Source: Clostridia bacterium (GTDB lineage: Bacteria > Bacillota > Clostridia > Oscillospirales > Acutalibacteraceae). From it: DNA of 64,000 bases. The DNA lies in NCBI GenBank assembly GCA_017428085.1, contig JAFRRP010000020.1:1-64000 (forward strand), written 5' to 3'. The notes under the pieces were generated by a model that did no database searches, was not told the origin of the DNA, and worked only from the letters and a program-made list of their open reading frames with translations. Positions 18,201 to 24,324 of the stretch are shown here, piece by piece (positions within the stretch are counted from its first letter, which is position 1; every line of letters begins with the position of its first letter). The translations under genes were made by a program, and so were the position numbers.

Positions 18201-19259
18201 CGCCGCGTCCTCCGGCAGCTCCGGGGTGGGGGCGTTCTTTTTGTCCAGTAACAGCAGGATCTTGACGCTGCCCCGCCCGTTGGCGGCGCGCAGGTCGTAA
18301 AGCCGCCGGTACAGCCGTTCCCCGTCCCCGGCGGGGGGCAGCAGCCCCGCCACGGCGATCAGCGTGGCGTTCTCTTCGCCGATCTCCCGTTCTTCGTCCA
18401 TGGCGCACAGGGGCCGCGCCGGGAACAGTTTGCCCCGCAGCATATCGCACAGCGGAAACAGCGCCGCGCAGACCGGCAGGTACAGCGCCGGAAAGTACCA
18501 CCGGCTGCCCGCCAGATGAGCCGCCCCCAGCGACACGGCGGCGCACAGCAGTATTTCGCCCGCCAGAAACGCGACCGCCCTTTTTTTCGTGTCCGGGTAC
18601 AGCGGCAGGAAAAAGCCGATGTGTTCGTCGCCCGGCTTTGCCTCCCGCGCCCGTTCCAGCGCCGCCCGGGCGAAGGCCGCCTCTCCGACGCCGCTTTTTT
18701 TCGCGCCCCGGATCACCGCCCGGCGGTACAGCGCCTTCGTTTCGTCGCTCATATCGGGGTACTCGCCGGAGGGGTCCCGCGACAACAGCCCCTCCGCCTC
18801 GCAGACCTGTTCCGTTAGCTCGTCGAAAGCCACGTTCCGCAGCGCCAGCAGCGATCTCACGCAGGCGCACACCGTTTTGCCCGCCTCTTCGTCGCCGGTC
18901 AGCTCTTTTTCGGCGTGTTCCGCCGCCGCGGCCGCGAAATACGCCCCTGCCGCCGTGGGCAGCAAGGCGCAGTCGGAAAGGTCGGGCCGCAGCGCCGAAA
19001 GCCGATCGGAAAGCGCCGCTTCCTCCGGCAGCATGCCGCCGGGGCACAGCCCTCCCCACGCCGCGTACAGCTTCGTAAACCGCGTCCGGTTCTGCCGCGT
19101 CAGCGCCCGCCGGGCGTCGGTCAGCGCCGCCTCCAGCGCGGGCAGGTTGTCCGTCACCCACGCCGCCGCGTCGGTGGTACGGGCGGTCTTCGCCGCCTGT
19201 TTCGTGTACCGCCGCAGCGCCGCCTTTGCCTGTCTGATGGTCATATCCATGCGTTCCAT
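12285..19259 (-). CDS. Cyclic beta-1,2-glucan synthase (GT84 plus GH94 domains)
   Basis: A very large membrane protein of 2324 residues. Order: N-terminal cytosolic part, first membrane segments (about 225-285), a GT84/GT2-like glycosyltransferase with ALDADTEL (about 430), further membrane segments (about 610-660 and 755-800), a glucoamylase-like middle domain (about 830-1120), and a C-terminal GH94 phosphorylase domain (about 1670-2324) with the catalytic-site motif GGGDWNDAFD near 2080. Family members polymerise UDP-glucose into beta-1,2-glucan, set its length by phosphorolysis and cyclise it. The ATG at 19259 has GGGGAG nine bases upstream. The open frame runs 145 codons further, but that part translates tandem repeats and is rejected. 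Its stop codon comes from a repeat array. Confidence 0.9.
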   Translation of the reverse strand: MERMDMTIRQAKAALRRYTKQAAKTARTTDAAAWVTDNLPALEAALTDARRALTRQNRTRFTKLYAAWGGLCPGGMLPEEAALSDRLSALRPDLSDCALLPTAAGAYFAAAAAEHAEKELTGDEEAGKTVCACVRSLLALRNVAFDELTEQVCEAEGLLSRDPSGEYPDMSDETKALYRRAVIRGAKKSGVGEAAFARAALERAREAKPGDEHIGFFLPLYPDTKKRAVAFLAGEILLCAAVSLGAAHLAGSRWYFPALYLPVCAALFPLCDMLRGKLFPARPLCAMDEEREIGEENATLIAVAGLLPPAGDGERLYRRLYDLRAANGRGSVKILLLLDKKNAPTPELPEDAADLAALRRVIGRLNDACGGGFCAAVRERVWSPTEEEYTGFERKRGAVIALMKYLRDGDGSRFELLCGDTAGLTDTRYVMALDADTELSFGALRKLAAAARHPLNRAVCDTAAMAVTRGFGCLVPRSEVSLDSAARTFFTRLFTDGGSLSYAPAVSERNMDLFGESVFTGKGLIDVDAFLCAVGDRFARGRILSHDILEGAVLRTGYAGNCEITESFPARPDSYFARMHRWVRGDAQNLRYAFLPFTDTPPGSRLPLLTRYLLTQNVRRAVTPVFALVCLLLAVFTGGKAAAVLFAAALLSEGAEGLLAGLRALARGGPRSVFGRYFSSEIALAAKCFMRSAVCVGLLPRKAAVCADALARAAARTLVTHKNLLRWTTAQQADGQTARPWIGGLAFPLGVALLCGLFAGGFGRLIAVLICLSALLSLADGLPLKTGKKRRVSPRDRETVRSFAAAAWRYFDGSVTAGEHFLPPDNVQETPVMKTARRTSPTNIGLYLVSVAAARDLGLIETEEMLRRLSDTLKTVTALLKYNGCLYNWYDTRTLTPLSPACVSTVDCGNFLCCLTALKEALKELPGDRARALAEQIERLRDETDLTFLYDNKRALFRVGFDADRGELSEACYDLLMSEARMTSYYETARRLVPEKHARALDRTLARCGGYTAAASWTGTMFEYFMPALFLPVEENSFTYESLKACLAAQKRRMGKLPWGISESCFYAADHTGSYRYKAHGLRKLALKRLADDEPVVSPYSSFLALPFDFRGAMKNLSDIAALHAQGACGFYEAVDFTPSRTGGEDYCVVRCYMAHHVGMSMISAANALLDDIFVRRFMRDPEMRSAQSLLRERVPAAPRLYRRRRETAERERSRAPGESPRAEGEPFAEAAVYGGEWLLAADKYGRNRSVFGSLEPYRYSDRCRGVTVSVRADGRTAVLNAAGDTRGKLTETAFTAKANVGKARCRMALLVHPDQPALLVPVRATNDGEESVAVDVSFYFEPLLLEPLKEEPHPAFSDLFLRASHSASAKTLTFRRISGGALCAGFCDRSDFRFTTNRETALARDPYRDAPVYFAGDKTEDGTVCPAAVLTVLLTLPPGKSAETVLAITCAADARAAAERMERVRAGKLPELANGAANPFARDGFAAPLAADLLRDVFFRHTVSAAKRDAVQSLAAGRSALWAAGLSGDRPILTVTDARACSETALRSVLRLHKRLAAAGLPNDLALLTDEAGGYLTGEATAFDALLREEDLLADKGREGGVFVLRKPALSQDTLTALTAFSSLLCPEEAPAGEPLPPPQKEKATPAAPPEGPDAANGDIPRCFSPGGFTVSETPPLPWSHTLSNRSFGTLTTDGSLGFTWAYNAQLNRLTPWSNDTSADLYGERLYLETGVSRYDAVWGAKARFTDTQAIYESVCGPFRVTVTVAVPERGAKKRITAELVNLTDAPQEAVFTYRLLPQLAERRADSAFVKCKVTQEGVCFRNPLNCDFPGAALLYCDAPEAYGVGKAHTGGAEWTKVTAAARLTVTPGESAMAVFGLCFAATEEAAVRLKHAPFAEKKPFSLSVSSGCEAADRFAGALLAHQVRDARLLARCGFYQCAGGYGFRDQLQDMLPLTKRDPALCREVLFKMAAVQFPEGDVLHWFHPVFRDGALLYKGVRTRCSDDRLWLPYAAAKYVSDTGDRDILRKKAPFLTGEPLGKDEKSRYADRRHGGETTSFYNHCLRCFGAARFGRHGLPLIGGGDWNDAFDALGEKGKGESVWLAMFLRRTALDFAGICGSVGDADNRGRLLRLAEHMAEACEKYAWAGDRYLRAFADDGSPVGAPGAAACAVDLLPQAWASLADLPDEQKRKAALTTAFNQLYDEEHGLVKLFTPPFTEKDPRAGYINDYPAGVRENGGQYTHAAVWFLTALRKEGMQEEADKVLRALLPNEKYRSPDGKSVYRTEPYALCGDVYAAPGMEGRGGWSLYTGAAGWLLQYLAPLES

Positions 19260-19372
19260 GCCGTTTGGCTCCCCGTTTTCGTTTTGAAAGGAGTGTTGAC
19301 CGGGAGGATTTGCTTTATTCATGCGGGAAATCGGATTTGTCGGCGCCTTTGGTCGATATGCGCGGCGCGTAT

Positions 19373-19545
19373 CGGAATCGCGTTGCGAACGCTGCTGAGA
19401 CAGCGTGCTGCGTCGGAATCGTGTTGCGAACGCTGCTGAGGCAGCGTGCTGCGTCGGAATCGCGTTGCGAACGCTGCTGAGACAGCGTGCTGCGTCGGAA
19501 TCGCGTTGCGAACGCTGCTGAGGCAGCGTGCTACGATTGTGATCG
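19373..19545 (-). repeat. Tandem array of four 41-bp REP-like units
   Basis: Four copies start at 19388, 19429, 19470 and 19511 (exact 41-bp period; hairpin starts given). Each has stem ACGCTGC-TGAG-(A/G)CAGCGT and the foot GCTGCG or GCTACG, then TCGGAATCG(C/T)GTTGCGA. It is the same hairpin architecture as the dispersed REP-like units, but in tandem. Confidence 0.85.
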
Positions 19546-19567
19546 CCCGACAAAACCCAATTTATCC

Positions 19568-19596
19568 TTGACCTGTAACGGAGAAACGGGTAAAAT
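19568..19596 (+). promoter_or_regulatory. Sigma-A promoter for the aldolase gene
   Basis: TTGACC, 17-bp spacer, TAAAAT; 31 bases before the start codon. Confidence 0.8.
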
Positions 19597-19626
19597 AGAA
19601 AGAAAAAAAATGAAGAGGACGAAAAC

Positions 19627-20499
19627 ATGAACGAAACATTCCACGGGGTATTTCCGGCGCTGCTGACGCCGTTTGATAAGGCCGGGACGGTCAACTATGA
19701 CGCGCTGCGGGCGCTGATCCGGTTCAATCTGGATAAGGGCGTCAACGGGTTTTACGTGTGCGGCTCCACCTCGGAGGCGTTTTTGCTGACGAACGAGGAA
19801 CGCAAAAAGATATTGGAAACGGTCTGCGACGAGGTCGCGGGCAGCGCCGCGGTGATCGCCCACGTGGGCTGCATCGGGCAGGATATGGCCGTGGATCTGG
19901 CGCGCCACGCGAAAGCCGTGGGCGCGGACGCGGTCAGCAGCGTGCCGCCGTTCTACTATGGCTTTTCCTTCGCGGAGATCAGGGACTACTACTTCGCGCT
20001 GGCGGGCGTGGGCCTGCCGGTGTTCATCTACAATTTCACGGCGGCGGGCGGCGCGAAGCTCACCACCGACCACTTTACGGAGTTCCTTGCCGATCCGCGC
20101 TTTATCGGTGTCAAGCACACCAGCTCCGACTTTTTCATGCTGGAACGGCTGAAGGCCTTCCGTCCCGACGCGGTGATCTTCAACGGCTACGACGAGATGT
20201 TCCTCTCCGGGCTGGCGGCAGGCGCGGACGGCGGCATCGGCAGCACCTATAACTTCATGGCGGAAAAGTATCTCGCCATAGAAAGGGCCTTCCGGGCGGG
20301 GGATATCGAAGCCGCCCGGGCGGAGCAGAACCGGGCGAACAATATCATTGCCGCGCTGCTGAAATGCGGCGTGATCCCGGGCTGCAAGGTCCTGTGCCGC
20401 CATATCGGGCAGGATCTGGGCGAGTGCCGCAGGCCCTTCCGCAGGCTGACGGAGGAGCAGGAACGGGCGCTGATCGAGACGTATGAGGAGAACGTGTAA
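19627..20499 (+). CDS. N-acetylneuraminate lyase / DHDPS-family aldolase
   Basis: A 290-residue TIM-barrel class I aldolase. GSTSEAFLL (about residues 46-54) is the carboxylate-binding loop in the form typical of sialate lyase (GSTGEAF). The catalytic Tyr is in IYNFTAAGG (about 136-144) and the Schiff-base Lys in GVKHTSSDF (about 163-171). These fit N-acetylneuraminate lyase better than dihydrodipicolinate synthase, so cleavage of a sialic or similar 2-keto acid is likely. No nanE, nanK, transporter or sialidase gene is adjacent, which leaves the substrate open. It may be co-transcribed with the TIM-barrel gene 93 bp downstream, although GAGCGGA heptamers lie between them. Confidence 0.85.
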   Translation: MNETFHGVFPALLTPFDKAGTVNYDALRALIRFNLDKGVNGFYVCGSTSEAFLLTNEERKKILETVCDEVAGSAAVIAHVGCIGQDMAVDLARHAKAVGADAVSSVPPFYYGFSFAEIRDYYFALAGVGLPVFIYNFTAAGGAKLTTDHFTEFLADPRFIGVKHTSSDFFMLERLKAFRPDAVIFNGYDEMFLSGLAAGADGGIGSTYNFMAEKYLAIERAFRAGDIEAARAEQNRANNIIAALLKCGVIPGCKVLCRHIGQDLGECRRPFRRLTEEQERALIETYEENV

Positions 20500-20507
20500 G
20501 GCGAAAT

Positions 20508-20541
20508 AGAGCGGAGAGCGGAGTTCGGAGAGCGGAGATTT
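20508..20541 (+). repeat. GAGCGGA heptamer array
   Basis: About four heptamers (GAGCGGA, GAGCGGA, GTTCGGA, GAGCGGA) in the 93-bp space between two plus-strand genes. The same arm sequence occurs at 8023-8052 and, inverted, at 4641-4670. Confidence 0.7.
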
Positions 20542-20592
20542 CAATCCATTTTCAGCTTTATTCGTTATCATAAACAAAAAGGGGAAAAGAAC

Positions 20593-21264
20593 ATGGAACA
20601 AGAAAAAAAGGTCGCGCCGCAGATCCATACGCCGCTGCGGCACAACATCCTGCAGATGCCGCAGGCGTGCCACGAGGCAAGCGGCATCGTGATCTACGGG
20701 CGGCGCATCAGGTCGCTGGTGTTCACCACGGACGTGGCCATCATCCGCAACTGCGACGCGGACGCGGTGTTCGCCGTGTATCCGTTCACGCCCCAGCAGG
20801 CCATCAGCGACGCCATCATCAAGGGCTCCTATGTCCCGGTGTTCGCAGGGGTCGGCGGCGGCACCACCAAGGGGGCCCGCACCGTGTCTCTCGCCAAGGA
20901 CGTGGAGATGCAGGGCGCCATGGGCGTGGTGCTCAACGCGCCCATCTCAAACGATAACCTGCGGGACGTGGCGGAGGTGGTGGACATCCCGGTCATCATC
21001 ACCGTCATCAAGGAGGATACCGATTTTCAGGCCCGGCTGGACGCGGGCGCTTCCATCCTCAACGTGGCGGGCGCGCAGCAGACCCCGGAGATCGTGCGCA
21101 GCATCCGCGAGAAGTTCCCGGACGTGCCCATCATCGCCAGCGGCGGCAACACGGAGGAATCCGTGCAGCGGACCATCGACGCGGGCGCCAACGCCATCAC
21201 CTACACCCCGCCCACCACGAAGGAGCTGTTTTCCGTCATGATGGCGAAGTACAGGGAGCTTTGA
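20593..21264 (+). CDS. TIM-barrel protein of unknown substrate
   Basis: A 223-residue soluble protein. The end has a phosphate-binding TIM-barrel pattern: VPIIASGGNTEESVQRTIDAGANAI, with strand-end glycine loops, and VFAGVGGGTT earlier. This resembles the half-barrels of indole-glycerol-phosphate synthase, NanE and ThiE-type enzymes, so a phosphosugar or phospho-acid substrate is likely, but I cannot name one. AGGGGAAAAG precedes the ATG. The stop codon is inside the left arm of a perfect 31-bp palindrome (21258-21288). The gene lies after the aldolase gene and could act in the same pathway. Confidence 0.6.
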   Translation: MEQEKKVAPQIHTPLRHNILQMPQACHEASGIVIYGRRIRSLVFTTDVAIIRNCDADAVFAVYPFTPQQAISDAIIKGSYVPVFAGVGGGTTKGARTVSLAKDVEMQGAMGVVLNAPISNDNLRDVAEVVDIPVIITVIKEDTDFQARLDAGASILNVAGAQQTPEIVRSIREKFPDVPIIASGGNTEESVQRTIDAGANAITYTPPTTKELFSVMMAKYREL

Positions 21265-21288
21265 AATCCGCCGGGCGGATTTCAAAGC
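21258..21288. repeat. Perfect 31-bp palindrome containing a stop codon
   Basis: GCTTTGAAATCCGCC-G-GGCGGATTTCAAAGC. The left arm contains the last coding bases and the TGA of the TIM-barrel gene; the AGTCGTA heptamer arm starts at its right edge. It has no U-tract, so it is not a standard intrinsic terminator. Confidence 0.85.
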
Positions 21289-21444
21289 AGTCGTAAGTCG
21301 CAAGTCGTGAGTCGTAAGAAAGAGTTGTTGTCGCCTGACAATAAAACGACATATGCTTACGCACCGATTGATCAACGGACGTGTTTCTCTCCAAAAAGAT
21401 CCATAGGAACGCCCGGAGGGCTCTTGCGACTTACGACTTACGAC
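21289..21444. repeat. Heptamer-armed element, type A, copy 3 (inverted)
   Basis: Arms 21289-21318 and 21423-21444. Read on the minus strand, the core starts GCCC-TCC-GGGCGTTCCT and ends CAACAACTCTTTCTTACGAC, matching copies 1 and 2 in opposite orientation. Confidence 0.75.
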
Positions 21445-21478
21445 GAAAAGCATTCCACAACGGAAAGGAGCATCACCT

Positions 21479-22309
21479 ATGTTCACCGTCGGCTGTCACT
21501 TATCCTTTTCCAAGGGCTTTATGGCCATGGCTAAGCAGACGCTGGAATTGGGGGGCAGCGGGTTCCAGTTTTTCACCGCCAACCCACGGGGCTACGCCTC
21601 GAAAGAATGGAGCGCGAAGGATATCGAAGCGTATAACGCCTTCGCCCCGGCAAACGGCATCGGGACGGCCATCGCCCACGCGCCGTATGTGTATAATCTG
21701 TGCGCGGCGAAGGACGATATCCGTCAGCTCTCCTTCGACGCGATGAAAAGCGACCTGCAAAAGCTGGAGGCCGTGGACAACGTCGTGTATAACTTCCACC
21801 CCGGCAGCCACGTGGGGCAGGGGACGGAGGCCGGCATCGCGCTGATCGCCGACGCGCTGAACCGCATGGAGGCGGGCGCTTTCAAAACGCCCGTGCTGCT
21901 GGAGGCCATGGCCGGCAAGGGCAGCGAGGTGGGCGCGCGCTTTGAGGAGCTGGCGGCCATTCTCGAAAAGGTCGAAAACAACGCCAACCTGGGCGTGTGT
22001 CTGGATACCTGCCACGTGTTCGACGGCGGCTACGATATCGTGGGCGATCTGGACGGCGTGCTGGCGGCGTTCGACAGGATCGTGGGGCTGGACCGGCTGA
22101 AGGCCGTCCACGTCAACGACAGCAAAAACGTCCTCGGCAGCCACAAGGACCGCCACGAGAAGTTAGGGGAGGGGAACATCGGCCTTGCCGCCTTCGCCGC
22201 GATCGTCAACCACCCGGCGTTGCGGGAGCTGCCCTTCTGCCTGGAAACGCCCAACGAATTGGACGGCTACGCGAAGGAGATCGCGATGCTCAGGGGATTA
22301 AGGCAATAG
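21479..22309 (+). CDS. nfo: Deoxyribonuclease IV (AP endonuclease, Nfo family)
   Basis: A 276-residue TIM-barrel AP endonuclease that incises abasic sites in DNA; it binds three zinc ions. Family motifs: GCHLSFSKG at the N-terminus, the NFHPGSHVG block (about 102-110), VCLDTCHVFDGGYD (about 177-190) and VHVNDSKNVLGSHKDRHEKLGEG (about 208-230, overlapping several ligands). AAAGGAG precedes the ATG. The last two codons and stop (AGG CAA TAG) belong to an AGGCAAT heptamer array, so the C-terminus has been altered by the repeat. Identification is secure. Confidence 0.95.
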   Translation: MFTVGCHLSFSKGFMAMAKQTLELGGSGFQFFTANPRGYASKEWSAKDIEAYNAFAPANGIGTAIAHAPYVYNLCAAKDDIRQLSFDAMKSDLQKLEAVDNVVYNFHPGSHVGQGTEAGIALIADALNRMEAGAFKTPVLLEAMAGKGSEVGARFEELAAILEKVENNANLGVCLDTCHVFDGGYDIVGDLDGVLAAFDRIVGLDRLKAVHVNDSKNVLGSHKDRHEKLGEGNIGLAAFAAIVNHPALRELPFCLETPNELDGYAKEIAMLRGLRQ

Positions 22310-22466
22310 GCAGTAGACAGTAGGCAGCAGCGGAAGCGGTGCGCCGCTGTTGGGGAGAATTCCGAAGCGCCGCCGGTGGCGGATGAAGCGAGGGATTCGA
22401 GTGAGCAAACACAGCAGCGTGTCGAAGTACTCCAAACGAGCAGCGCGACAATGTTTGCGAGGTGAG
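22301..22466. repeat. Heptamer array plus intergenic core type B, copy 2 (inverted)
   Basis: AGGCAAT/AGGCAGT heptamers (22301-22330) begin within the nfo coding end. The core 22370-22443, on the minus strand, matches 83-156 with the same length and shared ends. The rest of the 295-bp gap (22467-22604) shows only the promoter of the membrane-protein gene. Confidence 0.65.
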
Positions 22467-22541
22467 AAGCAGTGTACGCCCTGCGCGGACGTCTAAAATA
22501 ACCGACAGATTCCGGCTCCCTGAGGAAAAAGAAAATACCCC

Positions 22542-22570
22542 TTGCCTTATCCGCCGGAATCCTTTATAAT
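22542..22570 (+). promoter_or_regulatory. Sigma-A promoter for the membrane-protein gene
   Basis: TTGCCT, 17-bp spacer, TATAAT; 34 bases before the chosen start at 22605. It rules out longer upstream readings of that gene. Confidence 0.8.
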
Positions 22571-22604
22571 GGGAACATCACGTAGGAAAGTGATGGGAGA
22601 GAGT

Positions 22605-23480
22605 ATGGAAAAAAAGTATTTGCAAAGAGTATTGGATCAGTGCTCCAAGGGAGAGCTGATCTACTGGTGGACGATGCGCCTGCTGATGGTGGGCGGCATC
22701 ATTTTTACCGTCGTCCGTTATTTACAGGGCGTCCCGTTCGTGGAGGGCGGCTTCAACCCCAGCTACAAGTTCAACATCGCCACCGGGCAGTATGATCCGT
22801 CGGTGTACAACGCCCTGCAGATGGGGCTGAACCTTGTGGGGCTGTTCGCCTTCGAGATCTGCCAGCTGTTCCCGAAAAAGACCTTCGTGCGCAACATGCC
22901 CGCCTATTTCCAGAACATCACCGCGCTGGGGTTCTTCCTGGCCTCCTTCGGCGGCGCGTTCCTGAATTTCTACTACATCATCCCCGGTTTCGATAAGGTG
23001 CTGCACCTGACCGGCTGCGTGGAAGCGGTCTTTATCTCCTACGAGATGGTGGCCGCCATCCAGCTGCGGGACAAAAAGACCTGCCCCGCCAACATCGCCA
23101 CCATGGCCGCCTTCGGCATGGCCTTCATCTTTGCCGCGGGCTGGGAGCTGTTTGAGTTTTCCACCGACCAGTGGCTGGGCTTCGACGCGCAGCACTGGAG
23201 CTACAAAAACGCCCTTGTGGAAGCGGGCGTGGAAAACATCGACGAGCTGTTCAACTTCATCTCCCTGAAGGGCTTTTCGCTGGAGGAACAGAAGATGCGC
23301 TTCGCCGTCATGGACACCATGGGCGACGCCATCCTCAACGTGCTGGGCGCGGTGCCCATGTATCTGATCCTGCGCAAGCATCCCTACCGCCATCAGGGCC
23401 GGCGGGACGTGAACCGCCAGATCGGGGAAATGCTGGCGGCGGAAGCTGCGGAGCAGGAGAAAGAGACCGTTTCCGTCTGA
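22605..23480 (+). CDS. Integral membrane protein (YjdF/DUF2238-like)
   Basis: A 291-residue protein with about six membrane helices. The conserved polar motifs FDKVLHLTGC (about 129-138), GWELFEFSTDQ (about 180-190) and VMDTMGDAILN (about 237-247) follow the spacing of the YjdF/DUF2238 family (a D..LH motif, then WE.fE, then DT..D). These charged residues inside or near helices suggest a metal site or enzyme centre, but no function is established. GGGAGAG lies before ATG 22605, and the promoter at 22542 excludes longer starts. The cytosolic C-terminus is charged. Confidence 0.75.
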   Translation: MEKKYLQRVLDQCSKGELIYWWTMRLLMVGGIIFTVVRYLQGVPFVEGGFNPSYKFNIATGQYDPSVYNALQMGLNLVGLFAFEICQLFPKKTFVRNMPAYFQNITALGFFLASFGGAFLNFYYIIPGFDKVLHLTGCVEAVFISYEMVAAIQLRDKKTCPANIATMAAFGMAFIFAAGWELFEFSTDQWLGFDAQHWSYKNALVEAGVENIDELFNFISLKGFSLEEQKMRFAVMDTMGDAILNVLGAVPMYLILRKHPYRHQGRRDVNRQIGEMLAAEAAEQEKETVSV

Positions 23481-23530
23481 TCCCCGGGCTAATGTTTGCA
23501 AAATTGTGATAGATATTTTAATTTTTGATC

Positions 23531-23562
23531 GGCAAGAGAAAAAATCGTTTTTTCCTCTTGCC
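23531..23562 (+). promoter_or_regulatory. Long hairpin overlapping the -35 box of micro-peptide gene 1
   Basis: GGCAAGAG-AAAAAA-TCG-TTTTTT-C-CTCTTGCC, a near-perfect palindrome of 32 bases. It can serve as a bidirectional terminator for the upstream gene. Its right arm overlaps the TTGCCA -35 box, so an operator role is also possible. Confidence 0.6.
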
Positions 23563-23586
23563 AATTTCATTTTGATATGGTAATAT
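23558..23586 (+). promoter_or_regulatory. Sigma-A promoter of micro-peptide gene 1
   Basis: TTGCCA, 17-bp spacer, TAATAT; the start codon is 44 bases downstream. Confidence 0.8.
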
Positions 23587-23629
23587 GATAAGGCAAGAGA
23601 TTGCAATTTTTTATCAGAGGTGAAAAATA

Positions 23630-23764
23630 ATGTCAGGTGATTTTTCCGCAAACGATATTCTGGATATCATCAGAGCCTTTTTTGCGGCGATCCTTAACGT
23701 GCTGAAGGCCCTCGGCATCAACTTCGGCGACAAGGCGACGGGAACCGACGCGCAGACGGAATAA
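23630..23764 (+). CDS. Amphipathic micro-peptide 1 (44 aa)
   Basis: Encodes a 44-residue peptide. Residues 9-32 (DILDIIRAFFAAILNVLKALGI) form a predicted amphipathic or hydrophobic helix; a short polar tail ending GTDAQTE follows. AGAGGTGA lies six bases before the ATG. It has its own promoter (23558) and terminator (23793). Its helix matches micro-peptide 2 (23916) position by position: DI(L)-II-F-AIL-VL-A-GI-F. There is no signal peptide or cleavage motif, and no immunity or export gene. It could be a membrane-active peptide, a modulin-like peptide or a regulator; I cannot decide. Confidence 0.75.
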   Translation: MSGDFSANDILDIIRAFFAAILNVLKALGINFGDKATGTDAQTE

Positions 23765-23792
23765 CGCAAAGCTTTTTTCGGAAAGCTGAAAG

Positions 23793-23819
23793 ACCGGCGA
23801 CCGTATCGCCGGTTTTTTC
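23793..23819 (+). terminator. Intrinsic terminator of micro-peptide gene 1
   Basis: Stem ACCGGCGA-CCGTA-TCGCCGGT followed by six T. Confidence 0.9.
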
Positions 23820-23843
23820 CGTAACGGCTTTTTCAAAAAATTC

Positions 23844-23872
23844 TTGCTTTTTTTGAGAAAATATAGTATACT
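23844..23872 (+). promoter_or_regulatory. Sigma-A promoter of micro-peptide gene 2
   Basis: TTGCTT, 17-bp spacer, TATACT; the start codon is 44 bases downstream, the same distance as in gene 1. Confidence 0.8.
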
Positions 23873-23915
23873 GTATCTACGGAAATATCTTTTTTTTCAT
23901 ACGGAGGTGAAACAA

Positions 23916-24026
23916 ATGGATTTTACTGAGATCATGGCAATCATCAAGACGTTCCTGAACGCCATCCTTTCCGTGCTTGAGGCGATGGGCATCAAGTTTA
24001 ATAAGGCAACCAAAACGGATGCCTGA
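23916..24026 (+). CDS. Amphipathic micro-peptide 2 (36 aa), paralogue of peptide 1
   Basis: Encodes a 36-residue peptide whose residues 5-28 (EIMAIIKTFLNAILSVLEAMGI) align without gaps to residues 9-32 of micro-peptide 1. GGAGGTGA lies five bases before the ATG. It has its own promoter at the same distance and its own terminator (24051), so the locus is a tandem duplication of a complete transcription unit. An in-frame longer reading from 23844 is excluded because it begins at the -35 box. Function is unknown; the sequence fits a membrane-associated helix. Confidence 0.77.
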   Translation: MDFTEIMAIIKTFLNAILSVLEAMGIKFNKATKTDA

Positions 24027-24050
24027 TCCGTATCTCTGCCGCAGAAAACG

Positions 24051-24075
24051 ACCGGTGAGTTTCACCGGTTTTTTC
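24051..24075 (+). terminator. Intrinsic terminator of micro-peptide gene 2
   Basis: Stem ACCGGTGA-GTT-TCACCGGT followed by a T-run. The arms resemble the terminator of gene 1, again pointing to duplication. Confidence 0.9.
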
Positions 24076-24135
24076 TTTTTTTTGCCGTAACGTCTGTTTT
24101 GTCACAATTTTGTTAAATTTGTAAAGGCAAACCGC

Positions 24136-24164
24136 TTGACATTTTTTTGATTATAATATAAAAT
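24136..24164 (+). promoter_or_regulatory. Sigma-A promoter of the rny operon
   Basis: TTGACA, 17-bp spacer, TAAAAT. The leader to the rny start is about 155 bases and contains no recognised riboswitch. Confidence 0.8.
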
Positions 24165-24324
24165 ATCAGAGATAATGCTGTCATTATGTGAGTTTCGGGC
24201 CGTTTTTTCCGAACGACCGGGATTCTTTTACATAAACGTGGTCAAGGCATTATTACTATTGTTCCGTGCGGGCAGTCCGCATATTGAAATAACCGAAAAC
24301 GAAAGCACAGGAGGTGTATGCCAT

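Larger units (their letters stand above)
19260..19626. other. Gene-free stretch between glucan synthase and aldolase genes
   Basis: Holds a 41-bp tandem repeat array (19373-19545) and the divergent leader regions. Apart from the promoter at 19568 I see no other signal, and no clear promoter for the glucan synthase. Confidence 0.6.

Noticed and set aside
19373..19545. Possible CRISPR array
   Set aside because: The four 41-bp units follow each other directly with no unique spacers, and no cas gene is present. They are tandem REP-like units.
19260..19694. N-terminal extension of the glucan synthase frame by 145 codons
   Set aside because: The extension translates the 41-bp tandem repeats into repeated peptide units and lies upstream of a good ribosome site at ATG 19259.
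19627..21264. Sialic acid catabolic operon
   Set aside because: Only the lyase-like gene fits. The neighbour is a TIM-barrel protein without NanE signatures, and there is no kinase, transporter or sialidase.
23844..24026. 60-residue version of micro-peptide 2
   Set aside because: Its start coincides with the -35 box of the promoter; the ATG at 23916 has an ideal ribosome site.
24165..24324. Riboswitch in the rny leader
   Set aside because: I found no recognisable conserved riboswitch core or terminator/antiterminator pair in the 155-base leader.
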